64,000 bases of DNA, taken from positions 1,426,001 to 1,490,000 of the forward strand of contig NZ_CP034363.1 in the NCBI RefSeq assembly GCF_007981265.1, given 5' to 3'. Made by a program: the position numbers and the translations under genes. The stretch is from Pantoea sp. CCBC3-3-1 (lineage in GTDB: Bacteria; Pseudomonadota; Gammaproteobacteria; Enterobacterales; Enterobacteriaceae). Under the pieces are notes generated by a model. The model was not told the DNA's origin and searched no databases. It worked only from the letters and a program-made list of their open reading frames with translations. Shown here one piece after another: positions 38,371 through 48,699 of the stretch (position 1 is its first letter; every line of letters begins with the position of its first letter).

Positions 38371-39522
38371 ATGGGCTGGCAACGAATCAGCCTGGCGCTT
38401 GCAGAGCGTCGGGCCAAAGGCCAGTTCCGTCAGCGCCGCGTCACTGACCAGGGGAACGCCCGCCTGTTGCAGGTAGATGGACGGCGCTACCTTAACTTTT
38501 CCGCCAACGACTATCTGGGCCTCAGCCACCATCCTCAGGTAATAACCGCCTGGCAACAGGGTGCGGAACGTTATGGTGTGGGCGCAGGGGGATCGGGACA
38601 CGTAACCGGCTATAGCGTACCTCATCAGGAATTTGAACATCAGCTGGCCGACTGGCTGGGCTATCCGCGCGCGCTGCTGTTTATCTCAGGATTTGCCGCT
38701 AACCAGGCGGTGATCGGCGCCATGCTGGCGAAAGACGATCGCATCTTTGCCGACAAGCTTGCCCATGCTTCACTGCTGGAGGCAGCCTCGCTCAGCCCGG
38801 CCACGCTGCGTCGCTTTGCGCATAATCAGCCCGAGTCGCTCTCAAAGCTGCTGGCAGGCAAAGGGGGAGAGGGCGAGACGCTGGTGGTAACGGAAGGCGT
38901 ATTCAGCATGGATGGCGACAGCGCGCCGCTGGCCAAACTGCATCAGTTAACGCATCAACACCATGGCTGGCTGATGGTGGATGATGCGCACGGTATCGGG
39001 ACGGTTGGCGAAGAGGGCCGTGGCAGCTGCTGGCAACAGCAGGTGAAGCCCGAACTGCTGGTTGTTACCTTTGGCAAGGCCTTCGGACTGAGCGGCGCGG
39101 CGGTGTTATGCAGCGAAGAGATCGCCGACTATCTGCTTCAGTTTGCTCGCCATCTGATTTACAGCACCGCGATGCCGCCGGCTCAGGCCTGCGCGTTGCA
39201 GGCGGCCTTGACCTGCGTTCGTCAGGGCGACGAGTTGCGTCAGCGCCTGCAACAAAATATTCAGCAGTTCCGTCAGGGCGCCGCTGAATGCGGGCTGAAA
39301 ACCCTCGCATCCACGACCGCGATTCAGCCACTGATTGTTGGCGACGAGGTGCGAGCACTTGAGCTTGCGGAAAACCTGCGCGAGCAGGGCTGCTGGGTCA
39401 CGGCAATCCGTCCGCCAACCGTGCCGCCAGGCACCGCCCGTCTGCGCATCACCCTGAGCGCGGCGCATCTGCCCGCTGATATCCAACGGCTGCTGGAGGT
39501 GCTCGATGACGCTAAGGGTTAA
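38371..39522 (+). CDS. bioF: 8-amino-7-oxononanoate synthase
   Basis: PLP enzyme joining pimeloyl-ACP/CoA and alanine. It has 383 aa with the alpha-oxoamine synthase motifs [40 protein letters not shown] and the PLP lysine in [11 protein letters not shown]. Its ATG abuts the bioB stop and its end overlaps bioC by 17 bases. Confidence 0.96.
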   Translation: MGWQRISLALAERRAKGQFRQRRVTDQGNARLLQVDGRRYLNFSANDYLGLSHHPQVITAWQQGAERYGVGAGGSGHVTGYSVPHQEFEHQLADWLGYPRALLFISGFAANQAVIGAMLAKDDRIFADKLAHASLLEAASLSPATLRRFAHNQPESLSKLLAGKGGEGETLVVTEGVFSMDGDSAPLAKLHQLTHQHHGWLMVDDAHGIGTVGEEGRGSCWQQQVKPELLVVTFGKAFGLSGAAVLCSEEIADYLLQFARHLIYSTAMPPAQACALQAALTCVRQGDELRQRLQQNIQQFRQGAAECGLKTLASTTAIQPLIVGDEVRALELAENLREQGCWVTAIRPPTVPPGTARLRITLSAAHLPADIQRLLEVLDDAKG

Positions 39523-40261
39523 TAAACATGCCGTTGCTCAAGCTTTTGGCCGGGCAGCGCAAAGCTATAACCAGCATGCGGAACTACAGCGTCTGTGTGG
39601 CGAAAAGCTGGCATCTTATGCGGCGCGTCAGCAGGGACTGAATGTTCTGGACGCCGGCTGCGGTCCGGGCTGGTTCAGCCAGCGCTGGCGCAGCGCGGGC
39701 AATCGGGTTACGGCGCTGGATTTATCTTCTGCCATGCTGGCGCAGGCGCGTGAAGAGAACACCGCCGATGATTATCAGCAGGGCGACATCGAAGCGCTGC
39801 CGTTTGCCGGCGGGCGGTTCGATCTGTGCTGGAGCAATCTGGCCGTGCAGTGGTGTGACGATTTGCGTCTGGCGCTGAAAGAACTGCGGCGCGTCACCCG
39901 ACCTGGCGGACAGGTGCTGTTCTCGACGCTGGCGGCCGGATCGCTTAGTGAGATGCATATCGCCTGGCGCTCGCTGGATCTGCCTGCACCGGTCAACCGT
40001 TTTCTCCCGACGGAGGCTATTCACCAGGCGGGCCAGCCTTTTGGATTACGTCTTGAACAACAAACGTTAACGCTCGCTTTTGCCGACGTGCTCAGCGCCC
40101 TGAAATCGCTAAAGGGCATCGGCGCGACGCATCTGCACGAGGGGCGTAGCGGTGGCCTGAGCCGTCGGCATTTACATCAGCTGGCGCAGCACTGGCCGCG
40201 TGATGACCGTGGCTATCTGCTCAGCTATCAACTGGTTTATGGAGTAATAAATTGTGAGTAA
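39506..40261 (+). CDS. bioC: Malonyl-ACP O-methyltransferase
   Basis: Methylates the free carboxyl of malonyl-ACP, starting pimeloyl synthesis on fatty-acid enzymes. It has 251 aa with the class I methyltransferase motif [13 protein letters not shown] and ALDLS. It overlaps bioF at the 5' end (17 bases) and bioD at the 3' end (8 bases). bioH, the partner esterase, is not in this window. Confidence 0.95.
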   Translation: MTLRVNKHAVAQAFGRAAQSYNQHAELQRLCGEKLASYAARQQGLNVLDAGCGPGWFSQRWRSAGNRVTALDLSSAMLAQAREENTADDYQQGDIEALPFAGGRFDLCWSNLAVQWCDDLRLALKELRRVTRPGGQVLFSTLAAGSLSEMHIAWRSLDLPAPVNRFLPTEAIHQAGQPFGLRLEQQTLTLAFADVLSALKSLKGIGATHLHEGRSGGLSRRHLHQLAQHWPRDDRGYLLSYQLVYGVINCE

Positions 40262-40928
40262 GCGTTGGTTTATCACCGGCACGGATACGGAAGTCGGTAA
40301 AACCGTAGCCAGTACCGCACTGTTACAGGCAGCGAAAGCGGCAGGGTTTTGCAGCGTAGGGTACAAGCCGGTCGCTTCCGGGTGTGAGGTGACGGAAGCG
40401 GGCGTGCGTAATAGCGATGCGCTGGCTTTACAGCGTAACAGCGTGCTGACGCTGCCGTATGAAACGGTTAACCCGTTGGCCTTCGTCGAGCCCACTTCGC
40501 CGCATATCGTCAGTGCGGAGGAAGGCAGACCGATTACCTTTTCCCAGCTTTCGGCGGGGCTGGCAACGCTGAGTAGCCAGTCTGACTGGGTACTGACCGA
40601 AGGCGCAGGCGGCTGGTTTACACCGCTTTCTGAAACCACCACCTTTGCCGAATGGGTACAGCTGGAACAGCTGCCGGTGGTGCTGGTGGTTGGGGTGAAA
40701 CTGGGCTGTATCAATCATGCCATGCTGACGGCGCAGGCAATTCAGGCCAGCGGACTGCGTCTGGCGGGCTGGATTGCAAACGACATCCAGCCCCGGGGCA
40801 AGCGGCATCAGGAATATATGGCTACCCTGACGCAGCGTTTGCCTGCACCGCTGCTGGGCGAAATCCCTTATCTGCACGACGGTAAAGATTTCGACCACTT
40901 AGGGCAGTATCTGCGCCTGCCTGAATAG
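40254..40928 (+). CDS. bioD: Dethiobiotin synthetase
   Basis: ATP-dependent carboxylase closing the ureido ring of dethiobiotin. It has 224 aa with the P-loop GTDTEVGKT near the N-terminus and the substrate region TEGAGGWFTPL. The start is GTG, as in E. coli, overlapping the bioC stop. It ends the bioBFCD operon. Confidence 0.96.
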   Translation: MSKRWFITGTDTEVGKTVASTALLQAAKAAGFCSVGYKPVASGCEVTEAGVRNSDALALQRNSVLTLPYETVNPLAFVEPTSPHIVSAEEGRPITFSQLSAGLATLSSQSDWVLTEGAGGWFTPLSETTTFAEWVQLEQLPVVLVVGVKLGCINHAMLTAQAIQASGLRLAGWIANDIQPRGKRHQEYMATLTQRLPAPLLGEIPYLHDGKDFDHLGQYLRLPE

Positions 40929-40932
40929 CCGC

Positions 40933-40954
40933 GTGGCGGAAGGGATTCCGCCAC
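40933..40954. terminator. Hairpin between bioD and the orphan ATPase gene
   Basis: A nine-base perfect stem GTGGCGGAA/TTCCGCCAC around GGGA, between convergent genes. There is no T tract, so termination strength is uncertain. Confidence 0.5.
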
Positions 40955-40958
40955 AAAT

Positions 40959-41678
40959 TCAGGACACCGTCAGCCAGGTGTTCACCATGCTTTCATCCAG
41001 CTGCGCGACCTTACCGTGCGCCACGTTGCGCCCGCGATGGAGCAGCAGGAAGTAGTCGGCCACCTTACGGATAAACGAAATCCGCTGCTCAAGTAGCAGG
41101 ATCGTTAAGCCAAAATCGTGGTTAAGCCGGTGGATCAGATTGCCCATTTCCTCTTCCAGCCACGGCGCCATGCCTTCGGTTGGCTCATCCAGAATCAACA
41201 ATTTCGGCTGCAAAACCAGTGCTCGTGCCAGCGCCAGCTGCTGTTGTTGATCGACCGGCAGCTCGCCGCAGCGCTGATGTCGCAGCGAGTAGAGCAGCGG
41301 AAACAGTTCAAACACCATCGGCGGAATGGCAGGGTGCCGTTGCTGACCCGCGCCTGCCAGCAGGGCAATTTGCAGATTGTCTTCGACGCTTAGCTGTGAA
41401 AAAAGGTGGCGGCCCTGCGGCACATAACCAATTCCCAGCGCAGCACGCTGTTCAACAGGCTGCATAAGGAGGTTTTGCGGCGGACCGTTGTCTTCCTGCC
41501 AGATCATCGAGCCACTGTTGATGGGCAGGTGACCCATAATGCAGTTGACCAGCGTGGTTTTTCCCATCCCTGGCCGCCCCAGCACGCCCGTACAGGTGCC
41601 CGGCGGCAAATCCAGATCGACATCCCACAAGATATGATTCTGCCCGTAAAACTGGTTAACAGAACGTAAGCTCAGCAT
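40959..41678 (-). CDS. Orphan ABC transporter ATP-binding protein, UrtE/LivF-like
   Basis: A 239-aa ABC ATPase most like UrtE (urea) and LivF (branched-chain amino acid) importers, from NQFYGQNHILWDVDLDLPPG and GIGYVPQGRHLFSQLSVEDNL. Walker A is GRPGMGKTT (34-42), the Q-loop is Q88 and Walker B is LLILDEPTEG (D164, E165). The ABC signature, normally LSGGQ, reads LPVDQ (140-144), losing the Ser and both Gly. No permease, binding protein or UrtD/LivG partner is next to it. It may be a remnant of a urea importer, or a protein that works with distant subunits. ATG follows GGAGGAG. Confidence 0.8.
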   Translation of the reverse strand: MLSLRSVNQFYGQNHILWDVDLDLPPGTCTGVLGRPGMGKTTLVNCIMGHLPINSGSMIWQEDNGPPQNLLMQPVEQRAALGIGYVPQGRHLFSQLSVEDNLQIALLAGAGQQRHPAIPPMVFELFPLLYSLRHQRCGELPVDQQQQLALARALVLQPKLLILDEPTEGMAPWLEEEMGNLIHRLNHDFGLTILLLEQRISFIRKVADYFLLLHRGRNVAHGKVAQLDESMVNTWLTVS

Positions 41679-42183
41679 CTGACACTCTCCTCCAGACAGT
41701 TTTCGATCGCACCTGATTGCATCCGCTCTACGTCGTGTGGCAAGCAGTCGTCAACGTTTCCTGCGAAACGTCTGCGGCTTTGTGCTTCTCGCTCTGGTGT
41801 TTTGAAAGCGTGAGGCGGTCTGAGTACCTTGCAATTCACAGGCCAACTTAAAAGGGGCGGTGACAAAATGGCCGTTGTGAGGAAATTAGCACCAGTTATT
41901 GGTCAGGAAATGTTAATAATTTACCGGTGAAACTGTCTTTTGCACTCTGTCAGTGCTCGTGACTTATCATCAGTGGTGCAATTGCCTGAATGGGAGGCAA
42001 AGATGGGGTGCTGGCAGACAGAAAATAAAGGGTGAAAAAGGCTGGCGCTGGCAAAATAAGTGTGCCTGACCGGCAGGAAAGAGGTTCTTAAACGACAAAA
42101 AAAAAGCAAAAAAAAATATTTGCGTACGCACTCATGCCCGACTGAAGATTTATACACAGCAGACGGCTCGGGCGTTACAATCA

Positions 42184-42208
42184 GTTATCCACTATTCCTG
42201 TGGATAAC
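42184..42208. promoter_or_regulatory. Pair of facing DnaA boxes upstream of uvrB
   Basis: TTATCCACT (42185-42193) and TGTGGATAA (42199-42207) are inverted DnaA boxes; the core GTTATCCAC/GTGGATAAC is a perfect 9-base dyad with a seven-base spacer. DnaA boxes are also known at the distal uvrB promoter P3 of E. coli, so control by DnaA is plausible here. Confidence 0.7.
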
Positions 42209-42498
42209 CGTGTGCATGACAGGATGAAAACCTGCCTGAGGCGAGAGCGGACGCGGCCTGAGCACGGGTTGCTGCGAAACTCATCTGAATTTTCATTCCA
42301 CATAAAATCAGCTAGTTAACGAAAATCAAGCTGCTGAAATGGGCGGCATAATCCAGGTGCAGCATTTTGTCAGCACGTATTGACAAATGTTAAACTTTCA
42401 TCCCGCCTGGGGATAACCTTCCGCCATGCCTAATGCTTAAGCATCGAGCGGTCCTGACGAAACGCGGGCCGGGCATTCACCTACACATCCTGCAAAAT

Positions 42499-42518
42499 AA
42501 CTGTAGATATATCCAGTC
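42499..42518 (+). promoter_or_regulatory. LexA (SOS) box of uvrB
   Basis: The core CTGTAGATATATCCAG fits the LexA pattern CTG, ten bases, CAG, with the central AT alternation. It is 79 bases before the uvrB start, in the position of the E. coli uvrB operator. Confidence 0.88.
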
Positions 42519-42596
42519 TTTTTTGCTGGCAAATTCGGCATAGCGGAGTAAAATTACTCTCCAGTCCGTGCTTTTTTATCACCAGGTAGCCATGCA

Positions 42597-44621
42597 ATGA
42601 GCAAAGTCTTTAAACTCAACTCCGATTTCAAACCTTCTGGCGATCAGCCGGAGGCCATTCGCCGCCTCGAAGAAGGCCTTGAAGATGGGCTGGCGCATCA
42701 AACGCTGCTTGGGGTAACGGGGTCGGGTAAAACCTTTACCGTGGCAAACGTGATTGCCGATCTCAACCGTCCCACGATGGTTCTGGCGCCGAATAAGACC
42801 TTAGCAGCGCAACTTTACGGAGAGATGAAAGAATTTTTTCCTGATAACGCGGTGGAATATTTTGTCTCTTACTATGACTACTACCAGCCGGAAGCCTATG
42901 TGCCCAGCTCGGACACCTTTATCGAAAAGGATGCCTCGGTAAACGAACACATCGAACAGATGCGACTGTCGGCAACCAAGGCGCTGCTGGAGCGGCGTGA
43001 TGTGATCGTGGTGGCCTCAGTGTCGGCCATTTACGGCCTTGGCGACCCCGATCTCTATCTGAAAATGATGCTGCATCTGTCGCGCGGAATGGTTATCGAT
43101 CAGCGTGCTATTTTACGGCGGCTGGCGGAGCTGCAATATACCCGCAACGATCAGGCCTTCCAGCGCGGGACGTTCCGCGTGCGTGGCGAGGTGATTGATA
43201 TTTTCCCGGCAGAATCGGATGACTACGCGCTGCGGGTTGAACTGTTTGACGAAGAGGTGGAGCGGTTATCGATTTTCGATCCGCTGACCGGGCAGATTGA
43301 TTCGGTCATTCCTCGCTACACCATTTACCCTAAAACGCACTACGTCACGCCTCGCGAACGTATTTTGCAGGCAATGGAAGACATTAAAATCGAGCTGGGC
43401 GAGCGGCGTAAGACGTTGCTGGATAATAACAAATTGCTGGAAGAGCAGCGCATTTCCCAGCGCACACAGTTTGATCTCGAAATGATGAACGAGCTTGGCT
43501 ACTGCTCAGGCATTGAAAACTATTCGCGCTACCTTTCCGGCCGTGGGCCGGGTGAAGCGCCGCCCACGCTGTTCGACTATCTGCCGGCGGATGGCCTGCT
43601 GGTGATCGATGAATCGCACGTTACCATTCCGCAGATTGGCGGCATGTATCGCGGCGACCGCGCGCGTAAAGAAACGCTGGTGGAATATGGTTTCCGACTG
43701 CCATCAGCGCTGGATAACCGCCCGATGAAGTTCGAAGAGTTTGAGTCGCTGGCACCACAGACTATTTACGTTTCCGCCACGCCCGGCAAATACGAGCTGG
43801 AAAAATCTGGCGGAGAAGTGATCGATCAGGTGGTGCGTCCGACGGGGCTGCTGGATCCGCTGATTGAAGTGCGGCCGGTCGCAACGCAGGTGGACGACCT
43901 GCTTTCTGAAATCCGTAAACGTGTGGCAATCAATGAACGCGTGCTGGTCACGGTACTGACCAAGCGCATGGCGGAGGATTTAACGGAGTATCTTACCGAG
44001 CACGGTGAGCGCGTCCGTTATCTGCACTCGGATATCGACACGGTAGAGCGCGTGGAAATCATTCGTGACCTGCGACTGGGTAAATTTGATGTGCTGGTCG
44101 GTATTAACCTGCTGCGAGAAGGTTTGGATATGCCTGAGGTTTCGCTGGTGGCGATCCTTGATGCGGATAAAGAAGGCTTCCTGCGTTCCGAGCGTTCACT
44201 GATCCAGACTATTGGCCGTGCGGCACGTAACGTTAACGGCAAAGCGATCCTTTACGGCGACAAAATCACCCCGTCAATGGAGCGCGCAATTGGTGAGACG
44301 GAGCGCCGTCGCGAGAAGCAGGAAATTTATAACAAGGAAAAAGGGATTGTACCGCAGGGCCTGAACAAGAAAATCGCCGATATTCTTGAGCTGGGGCAGG
44401 GGATCAACAAGAACAAAACCAAGGGAAGGGGCAAAACGCCGCTGCGCATTGTGGAAGACGATGCGGCGGTTATCGATTTGTCACCGAAAGGCTTGCAAAA
44501 ACGCATCCGCGAGCTGGAGGCCAAAATGCAGGAGCATGCGCAGAATCTGGAATTCGAAGAGGCTGCCCACGTGCGTGACCAGCTGCACGAGGTGCGCGAG
44601 CTGTTTATCGCGGCTTCGTAA
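42597..44621 (+). CDS. uvrB: Excinuclease ABC subunit UvrB
   Basis: Damage-recognition helicase of nucleotide excision repair; takes over DNA from UvrA2 and recruits UvrC. It has 674 aa, with Walker [11 protein letters not shown], the beta-hairpin region [26 protein letters not shown] box, helicase motifs to GRAARN, and a C-terminal UVR coiled-coil domain that binds UvrC ([18 protein letters not shown]). SOS-induced through the LexA box upstream. Confidence 0.97.
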   Translation: MSKVFKLNSDFKPSGDQPEAIRRLEEGLEDGLAHQTLLGVTGSGKTFTVANVIADLNRPTMVLAPNKTLAAQLYGEMKEFFPDNAVEYFVSYYDYYQPEAYVPSSDTFIEKDASVNEHIEQMRLSATKALLERRDVIVVASVSAIYGLGDPDLYLKMMLHLSRGMVIDQRAILRRLAELQYTRNDQAFQRGTFRVRGEVIDIFPAESDDYALRVELFDEEVERLSIFDPLTGQIDSVIPRYTIYPKTHYVTPRERILQAMEDIKIELGERRKTLLDNNKLLEEQRISQRTQFDLEMMNELGYCSGIENYSRYLSGRGPGEAPPTLFDYLPADGLLVIDESHVTIPQIGGMYRGDRARKETLVEYGFRLPSALDNRPMKFEEFESLAPQTIYVSATPGKYELEKSGGEVIDQVVRPTGLLDPLIEVRPVATQVDDLLSEIRKRVAINERVLVTVLTKRMAEDLTEYLTEHGERVRYLHSDIDTVERVEIIRDLRLGKFDVLVGINLLREGLDMPEVSLVAILDADKEGFLRSERSLIQTIGRAARNVNGKAILYGDKITPSMERAIGETERRREKQEIYNKEKGIVPQGLNKKIADILELGQGINKNKTKGRGKTPLRIVEDDAAVIDLSPKGLQKRIRELEAKMQEHAQNLEFEEAAHVRDQLHEVRELFIAAS

Positions 44622-44654
44622 TGGCGGAATCGCCCTTTTAGTCGTCATAAAACG

Positions 44655-44675
44655 GAAGGAGGCTGGGCCTCCTTC
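44655..44675. terminator. Hairpin between uvrB and ybhK
   Basis: A nine-base perfect stem GAAGGAGGC/GCCTCCTTC around TGG, between two convergent genes. The T tract is poor. Confidence 0.55.
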
Positions 44676-44691
44676 GTTCATCTCTCGGGCT

Positions 44692-45615
44692 TTAATCGCC
44701 TCGTTTTTGCCCAAATGCCTGCACCGCATGCTCCAGCGCGCTGTGCAGCAGCTGGCGGTCATGACGATAAGGAATATCTCCAGCTTCCAGCGGTTCCTGA
44801 ATCACCAGGCGGTCGGTTAAACCGTGCGTATCGATCCGCGGGCTGACAACCACCGCGTCAATCACTTTCCTGCCGATATACTTTTCCATGATGGCCAGCT
44901 TGTCCGCCAGCGTCAGCTGCGCGGCTGCCGGGCTTAACTCCTTACCAAGATTGCCAATAAACACCATGGTTGCTGGCGTGCGACGCAGCGCCTGAGCCAT
45001 ATCGGGCATCAGCAATACCGGCATCAGGCTGGTATAAAAACTGCCCGGGCCGATCAGGATCAGATCCGCTTCGGCAATGGCCTGAATGGCTTCCCGGGTC
45101 GCTTTCACACCCTGAGAAAGCATCAGTTCCTGCGGCGGAGCGGACATCTGATCGATGGCCGTTTCGCCATAAATGAACTGGCCTTCATTGTCACGGGCGA
45201 TTAAATCAACCGGCTGCTCGGACATGGGGATCAGAAACGCATCTACCTTCAGCAGATTACGAATCAAATTGATCGCTTCCAGCGGGCGCACGCTCAAATG
45301 ATCCAGCGCTTTCAGCATCAGGTTGCCCAGATTGTGGCCAGCCAGCTCACCCTGACCGCCAAAGCGGTATTCAAACATCGCAGACGCGACGCTGGGCTCG
45401 GTAATCAGCTGGTTCAGGCAATTGCGCATATCGCCCCAGGCAATACCGCCTTCGGCACGGCGAATACGTCCCGTCGACCCGCCGTTGTCGGTGGTGGTTA
45501 CAATGCCCGTCAGGCGCGATCCCAGAGGAGAAAGCGCCGACATCACGCGGCCCAGGCCATGCCCGCCGCCTATAGCGACGACGCGATCGAGATCGGCCAG
45601 TGTGCGATTACGCAT
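44692..45615 (-). CDS. ybhK: YvcK/CofD-family protein YbhK
   Basis: A 307-aa protein of the YvcK/CofD family. The nucleotide-sugar or phosphate binding motifs [15 protein letters not shown] and [14 protein letters not shown] are at the N-terminus, with [12 protein letters not shown] and [18 protein letters not shown] further on. B. subtilis YvcK binds UDP-GlcNAc and affects morphology and gluconeogenic growth; the enterobacterial role is unknown. Divergent from moaA, as in E. coli. Confidence 0.9.
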   Translation of the reverse strand: MRNRTLADLDRVVAIGGGHGLGRVMSALSPLGSRLTGIVTTTDNGGSTGRIRRAEGGIAWGDMRNCLNQLITEPSVASAMFEYRFGGQGELAGHNLGNLMLKALDHLSVRPLEAINLIRNLLKVDAFLIPMSEQPVDLIARDNEGQFIYGETAIDQMSAPPQELMLSQGVKATREAIQAIAEADLILIGPGSFYTSLMPVLLMPDMAQALRRTPATMVFIGNLGKELSPAAAQLTLADKLAIMEKYIGRKVIDAVVVSPRIDTHGLTDRLVIQEPLEAGDIPYRHDRQLLHSALEHAVQAFGQKRGD

Positions 45616-45778
45616 AAAATTCCTTCAATATGTTAATACGGCGATAAACCTGTCGGCCAGTTTTGCCTTATTTTACGCGAATGTGGCGCGAAAATGCGGC
45701 GAAAAAACGTTATATATCAAAATACATAGCGAAACTCTGTTCTGGCAACGCTGCCTGATAAGCGGTAGAATTTCCCCA

Positions 45779-45899
45779 CCATGATTTACGCAGTTAAGGG
45801 TAAATCACACTTAGCCCTGGCGCCTAAGTCTCCGGATAAGGTGCCCCGGCCGCAACCCCGAGTTGCCAGGGTGCAGAAAGAAATGCCTGCATCTCCCGT
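45779..45899 (+). ncRNA. Moco (molybdenum cofactor) riboswitch
   Basis: The moaA leader carries the Moco RNA motif. Visible helices: GATTTA/TAAATC (45783-45806), CTTAG/CTAAG (45810-45828), CCCTGGC (45815-45821) with GCCAGGG (45865-45871), and TGCAG/CTGCA (45872-45891). The conserved blocks CTCCGGATAAG and GTGCAGAAAGAAATGC closely follow the E. coli moaA leader. It ends 20 bases before the moaA start and probably hides its ribosome site when cofactor is plentiful. A direct riboswitch mechanism is proposed from family work. Boundaries are approximate. Confidence 0.88.
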
Positions 45900-45919
45900 T
45901 ATTTTGGAAAGGTGTTCTG

Positions 45920-46906
45920 GTGCCACAATTTACTGATAATTTCGACCGCAGCTTTTATTATCTGCGTCTGTCGATCACTGATGTCTGCAACTTCCGTTGC
46001 AATTACTGCCTGCCTGACGGTTATAAACCGCAGGGCGTTGCGAATAAAAGTTTCCTGTCGCTGGATGAGATCCGGCGTGTTACCCGTGCCTTTGCGGCTG
46101 CGGGGACGGAAAAAGTGCGCCTGACGGGTGGAGAACCTTCCCTGCGACGCGATTTTACCGAAATCATCGCTGCCGTGCGTGAAAATAGCGCAATACGTCA
46201 GCTCGCCGTGACCACCAACGGTTATCGGCTGGCACGTGACGTAGCGAAATGGCGCGAAGCAGGCCTGACGGCGCTCAATGTTAGCATCGACAGCCTGGAT
46301 GCTCGCCAGTTTCATGCTATTACCGGCCAGGATAAATTTCACCAGGTGATGGACGGCATTGACGCTGCCTTCACGGCCGGTTTCAGCACGGTTAAAGTCA
46401 ACACCGTGCTGATGCGCGATATTAATCATCATCATCTGGAAACCTTCCTCGACTGGATCCGAAATCGCCCAATCCAACTACGCTTTATTGAGCTGATGGA
46501 AACCGGCGACGGTGGCGAGCTGTTTCGTAAACACCATATTTCTGGCGAGGTTATCCGCGATCGGCTGGTGGCACAAGGCTGGATCAGGAAGGTGCGCGGG
46601 CGCAGCGACGGCCCGGCTCAGGTTTTCTGCCATCCTGACTACCAGGGCGAAATTGGCCTGATTATGCCTTACGAAAAAGATTTCTGCGCCAGCTGCAACC
46701 GTCTGCGGGTCTCTGCTACCGGTAAGCTCCATCTTTGCCTGTTTGGCGACGGTGGCGTTTCGCTGCGCGACCTGTTGCAGGATGACGACCAGCAGGATGC
46801 GTTGCAGGCGCGTATTGCCGCCAGCCTGCGTACGAAAAAGCAGACGCATTTTCTCCATCAGGGCAATACGGGTATTACGCAGAATCTGTCTTATATCGGC
46901 GGCTAA
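45920..46906 (+). CDS. moaA: GTP 3',8-cyclase MoaA
   Basis: Radical SAM enzyme for the first step of molybdopterin synthesis, acting on GTP. It has 328 aa. SAM cluster cysteines are in CNFRCNYC; the second cluster ligands are in [10 protein letters not shown] and LHLCLFG. The C-terminus ends in GG, as in the family. GTG 45920 is chosen because the conserved N-terminus ([17 protein letters not shown]) follows and AAAGG lies upstream; an ATG at 45893 is inside the riboswitch. Confidence 0.94.
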   Translation: MPQFTDNFDRSFYYLRLSITDVCNFRCNYCLPDGYKPQGVANKSFLSLDEIRRVTRAFAAAGTEKVRLTGGEPSLRRDFTEIIAAVRENSAIRQLAVTTNGYRLARDVAKWREAGLTALNVSIDSLDARQFHAITGQDKFHQVMDGIDAAFTAGFSTVKVNTVLMRDINHHHLETFLDWIRNRPIQLRFIELMETGDGGELFRKHHISGEVIRDRLVAQGWIRKVRGRSDGPAQVFCHPDYQGEIGLIMPYEKDFCASCNRLRVSATGKLHLCLFGDGGVSLRDLLQDDDQQDALQARIAASLRTKKQTHFLHQGNTGITQNLSYIGG

Positions 46907-46923
46907 CGCTAAGGATGTGATCA

Positions 46924-47439
46924 ATGGGAAAATCGACGGCGGAATTTGTGCCGCTAAATGTTGCAGTACTGACCGTATCCGACAGCCGCGATGCGGCCAG
47001 CGACAGCTCCGGTGACTATCTGCGGGAAGCGTTAACCGAAGCAGGACATCAGGTGCTCGATCGCGCCATTGTGAAAGATAACCGTTACCGGATCCGCGCG
47101 GTGGTTTCCAGCTGGATCGCCAGCCTTGATATTCAGGTGGTGATCGTGAACGGCGGTACCGGTTTTAACAGCAAAAACAGCACGCCTGAAGCGCTGTTGC
47201 CGCTGTTTGACCGTGAAATCGACGGCTTTGGCGAATTGTTCCGCATGATCTCTTATGAAGATATTGGTAGCTCGACGCTCCAGTCGCGGGCCGTGGCCGG
47301 AATGGCAAATGAGACGCTGATTTTTGCCGTGCCCGGTTCTACCGGCGCCTGCCAGAGCGCCTGGGAACGCATCATTCAGGATCAGCTGGATGCCCGCACC
47401 CGTCCCTGTAATTTTGTTTCGCATGTGAAGAAGCCCTAA
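46924..47439 (+). CDS. moaB: Molybdenum cofactor biosynthesis protein MoaB
   Basis: A MogA-like protein of 171 aa with the molybdopterin-binding motif VIVNGGTGF and [10 protein letters not shown]. MoaB proteins adenylate molybdopterin in some organisms; in E. coli the role is not essential because MogA does this. Second gene of the moa operon, 17 bases after moaA. Confidence 0.94.
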   Translation: MGKSTAEFVPLNVAVLTVSDSRDAASDSSGDYLREALTEAGHQVLDRAIVKDNRYRIRAVVSSWIASLDIQVVIVNGGTGFNSKNSTPEALLPLFDREIDGFGELFRMISYEDIGSSTLQSRAVAGMANETLIFAVPGSTGACQSAWERIIQDQLDARTRPCNFVSHVKKP

Positions 47440-47443
47440 CGTT

Positions 47444-47920
47444 ATGCCGCAACTTACCCATATCAATGCCTCAGGCGAGGCGCACATGGTGGATGTTTCC
47501 GCCAAAAGTGAAACCGTACGTGAAGCGCGAGCCGAGGCCTTTGTGGTCATGCATCCCGACACGCTGCAAATGATCCTTGATGGCAGCCATCATAAAGGGG
47601 ATGTTTTTGCGACGGCGCGCATTGCCGGTATTCAGGCGGCTAAACGCACATGGGAACTGATCCCGCTGTGCCATCCGCTGCTGTTAAGTAAAGTCGAGGT
47701 GACGCTGACTGCCGATCCGGCCAACAGCCGCGTACGCATTGAATCGCTATGTCGCCTGACCGGCAAAACCGGTGTGGAGATGGAAGCGCTGACCGCAGCA
47801 TCGGTTGCCGCGCTGACTATCTATGACATGTGCAAAGCGGTGCAGAAAGATATCAGTATTGAACATTGTCGCCTGCTGAGTAAAAGCGGCGGTAAATCAG
47901 GAGATTTCAACGCGTTATGA
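47444..47920 (+). CDS. moaC: Cyclic pyranopterin monophosphate synthase
   Basis: Converts 3',8-cyclo-7,8-dihydroguanosine triphosphate to cyclic pyranopterin monophosphate. It has 158 aa with [14 protein letters not shown] and the catalytic region [16 protein letters not shown]. It overlaps moaD by four bases (ATGA). Confidence 0.95.
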   Translation: MPQLTHINASGEAHMVDVSAKSETVREARAEAFVVMHPDTLQMILDGSHHKGDVFATARIAGIQAAKRTWELIPLCHPLLLSKVEVTLTADPANSRVRIESLCRLTGKTGVEMEALTAASVAALTIYDMCKAVQKDISIEHCRLLSKSGGKSGDFNAL

Positions 47921-48162
47921 TTAACGTTCTGTTTTTTGCTCAGGTGCGTGAGCTGGTTGGCACGGGCAGCTTTACGATGACGAAAGATTACGCGACGGTG
48001 GAAGAACTGCGCGCCGTGCTGGCTGCTAAGGGCGACCGCTGGGCGCTGGCGCTTTCGCCAGACAAGCTGCTGGCATCGGTGAACCAAACGCTGGTCTCCT
48101 TCGATCATCCGCTTAAAGCCGGTGACGAAGTGGCGTTCTTCCCGCCGGTTACCGGAGGTTAA
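47917..48162 (+). CDS. moaD: Molybdopterin synthase sulfur carrier subunit
   Basis: Ubiquitin-fold sulfur carrier of 81 aa, ending in the required Gly-Gly (PPVTGG), whose carboxylate becomes a thiocarboxylate and donates sulfur to the pyranopterin. It is followed by moaE with one base between stop and start. Confidence 0.95.
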   Translation: MINVLFFAQVRELVGTGSFTMTKDYATVEELRAVLAAKGDRWALALSPDKLLASVNQTLVSFDHPLKAGDEVAFFPPVTGG

Positions 48163-48163
48163 G

Positions 48164-48616
48164 ATGACCACGCGGATCAGGGTAGGGCATGAACCTTTTG
48201 ATATGGCGGAAGAGTACCGCTGGCTGGCCGCCTGTGATGAAGATGGCGCGGTCGTCACTTTTACCGGCAAGGTGCGTAATCATAACCTGGGCGATGACGT
48301 TTCGGCGCTGACGCTGGAACACTATCCGGGAATGACCGAAAAAGCGCTGGAAGAGATTGTGGCGGAAGCGCGCACGCGCTGGCCAATGCAGCGGGTCACC
48401 GTGATCCATCGTACTGGCGATCTGTTCCCCGGTGATGAAATCGTGCTGGTTGGCGTCAGTGGCGCTCATCGCGGTGCCGCCTTTGCCGCTGCCGAATTTA
48501 TCATGGATTATCTTAAAACCCGTGCGCCTTTCTGGAAACGGGAAGCGACGCCGGAAGGTAATCGCTGGGTGGAATCTAAAGAGAGCGACCAGCAGGCCGC
48601 TGCGCGCTGGGAATAG
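48164..48616 (+). CDS. moaE: Molybdopterin synthase catalytic subunit
   Basis: Large subunit of molybdopterin synthase, 150 aa, forming the dithiolene with sulfur from MoaD. Motifs GAVVTFTGKVRNHN, LEHYPGMTEKAL and VSGAHRGAAFAAAEFIMDYLKTRAPFWK are present, with the catalytic lysines in KTRAPFWKRE. ATG 48164 follows GGAGG. It ends the moaABCDE operon. Confidence 0.96.
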   Translation: MTTRIRVGHEPFDMAEEYRWLAACDEDGAVVTFTGKVRNHNLGDDVSALTLEHYPGMTEKALEEIVAEARTRWPMQRVTVIHRTGDLFPGDEIVLVGVSGAHRGAAFAAAEFIMDYLKTRAPFWKREATPEGNRWVESKESDQQAAARWE

Positions 48617-48699
48617 TTCTGCCGAAAACAGGTAACTCCGATAGCGGAAAATCAACGCGCTGTGTACCCTTTACAGGACATCAAATAACAAGGAAAGTA

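Larger units (their letters stand above)
41679..42596. other. Long non-coding region upstream of uvrB
   Basis: About 918 bases without a supported gene. It contains a pair of facing DnaA boxes (42184-42208), a LexA site (42499-42518), A-tracts at about 42095-42117, and a short inverted repeat TTGTCA/TGACAA near 42367-42386. The distal part probably carries extra uvrB promoters. A purine-rich ribosome site before a ten-codon frame at 42003 was noted, but nothing supports expression. Confidence 0.6.

Noticed and set aside
42003..42035. Ten-codon frame behind GGAGG in the uvrB upstream region
   Set aside because: Good ribosome site, but there is no attenuator or downstream gene that it could control; likely chance.
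41921..42157. 78-codon minus-strand frame in the uvrB upstream region
   Set aside because: No ribosome site, unusual composition, no known family; it overlaps poly-A tracts.
42095..42210. DnaA boxes and A-tracts as a possible replication origin
   Set aside because: Only two boxes, no AT-rich unwinding repeats and no dnaA/gidA context; regulation of uvrB is the simpler explanation.
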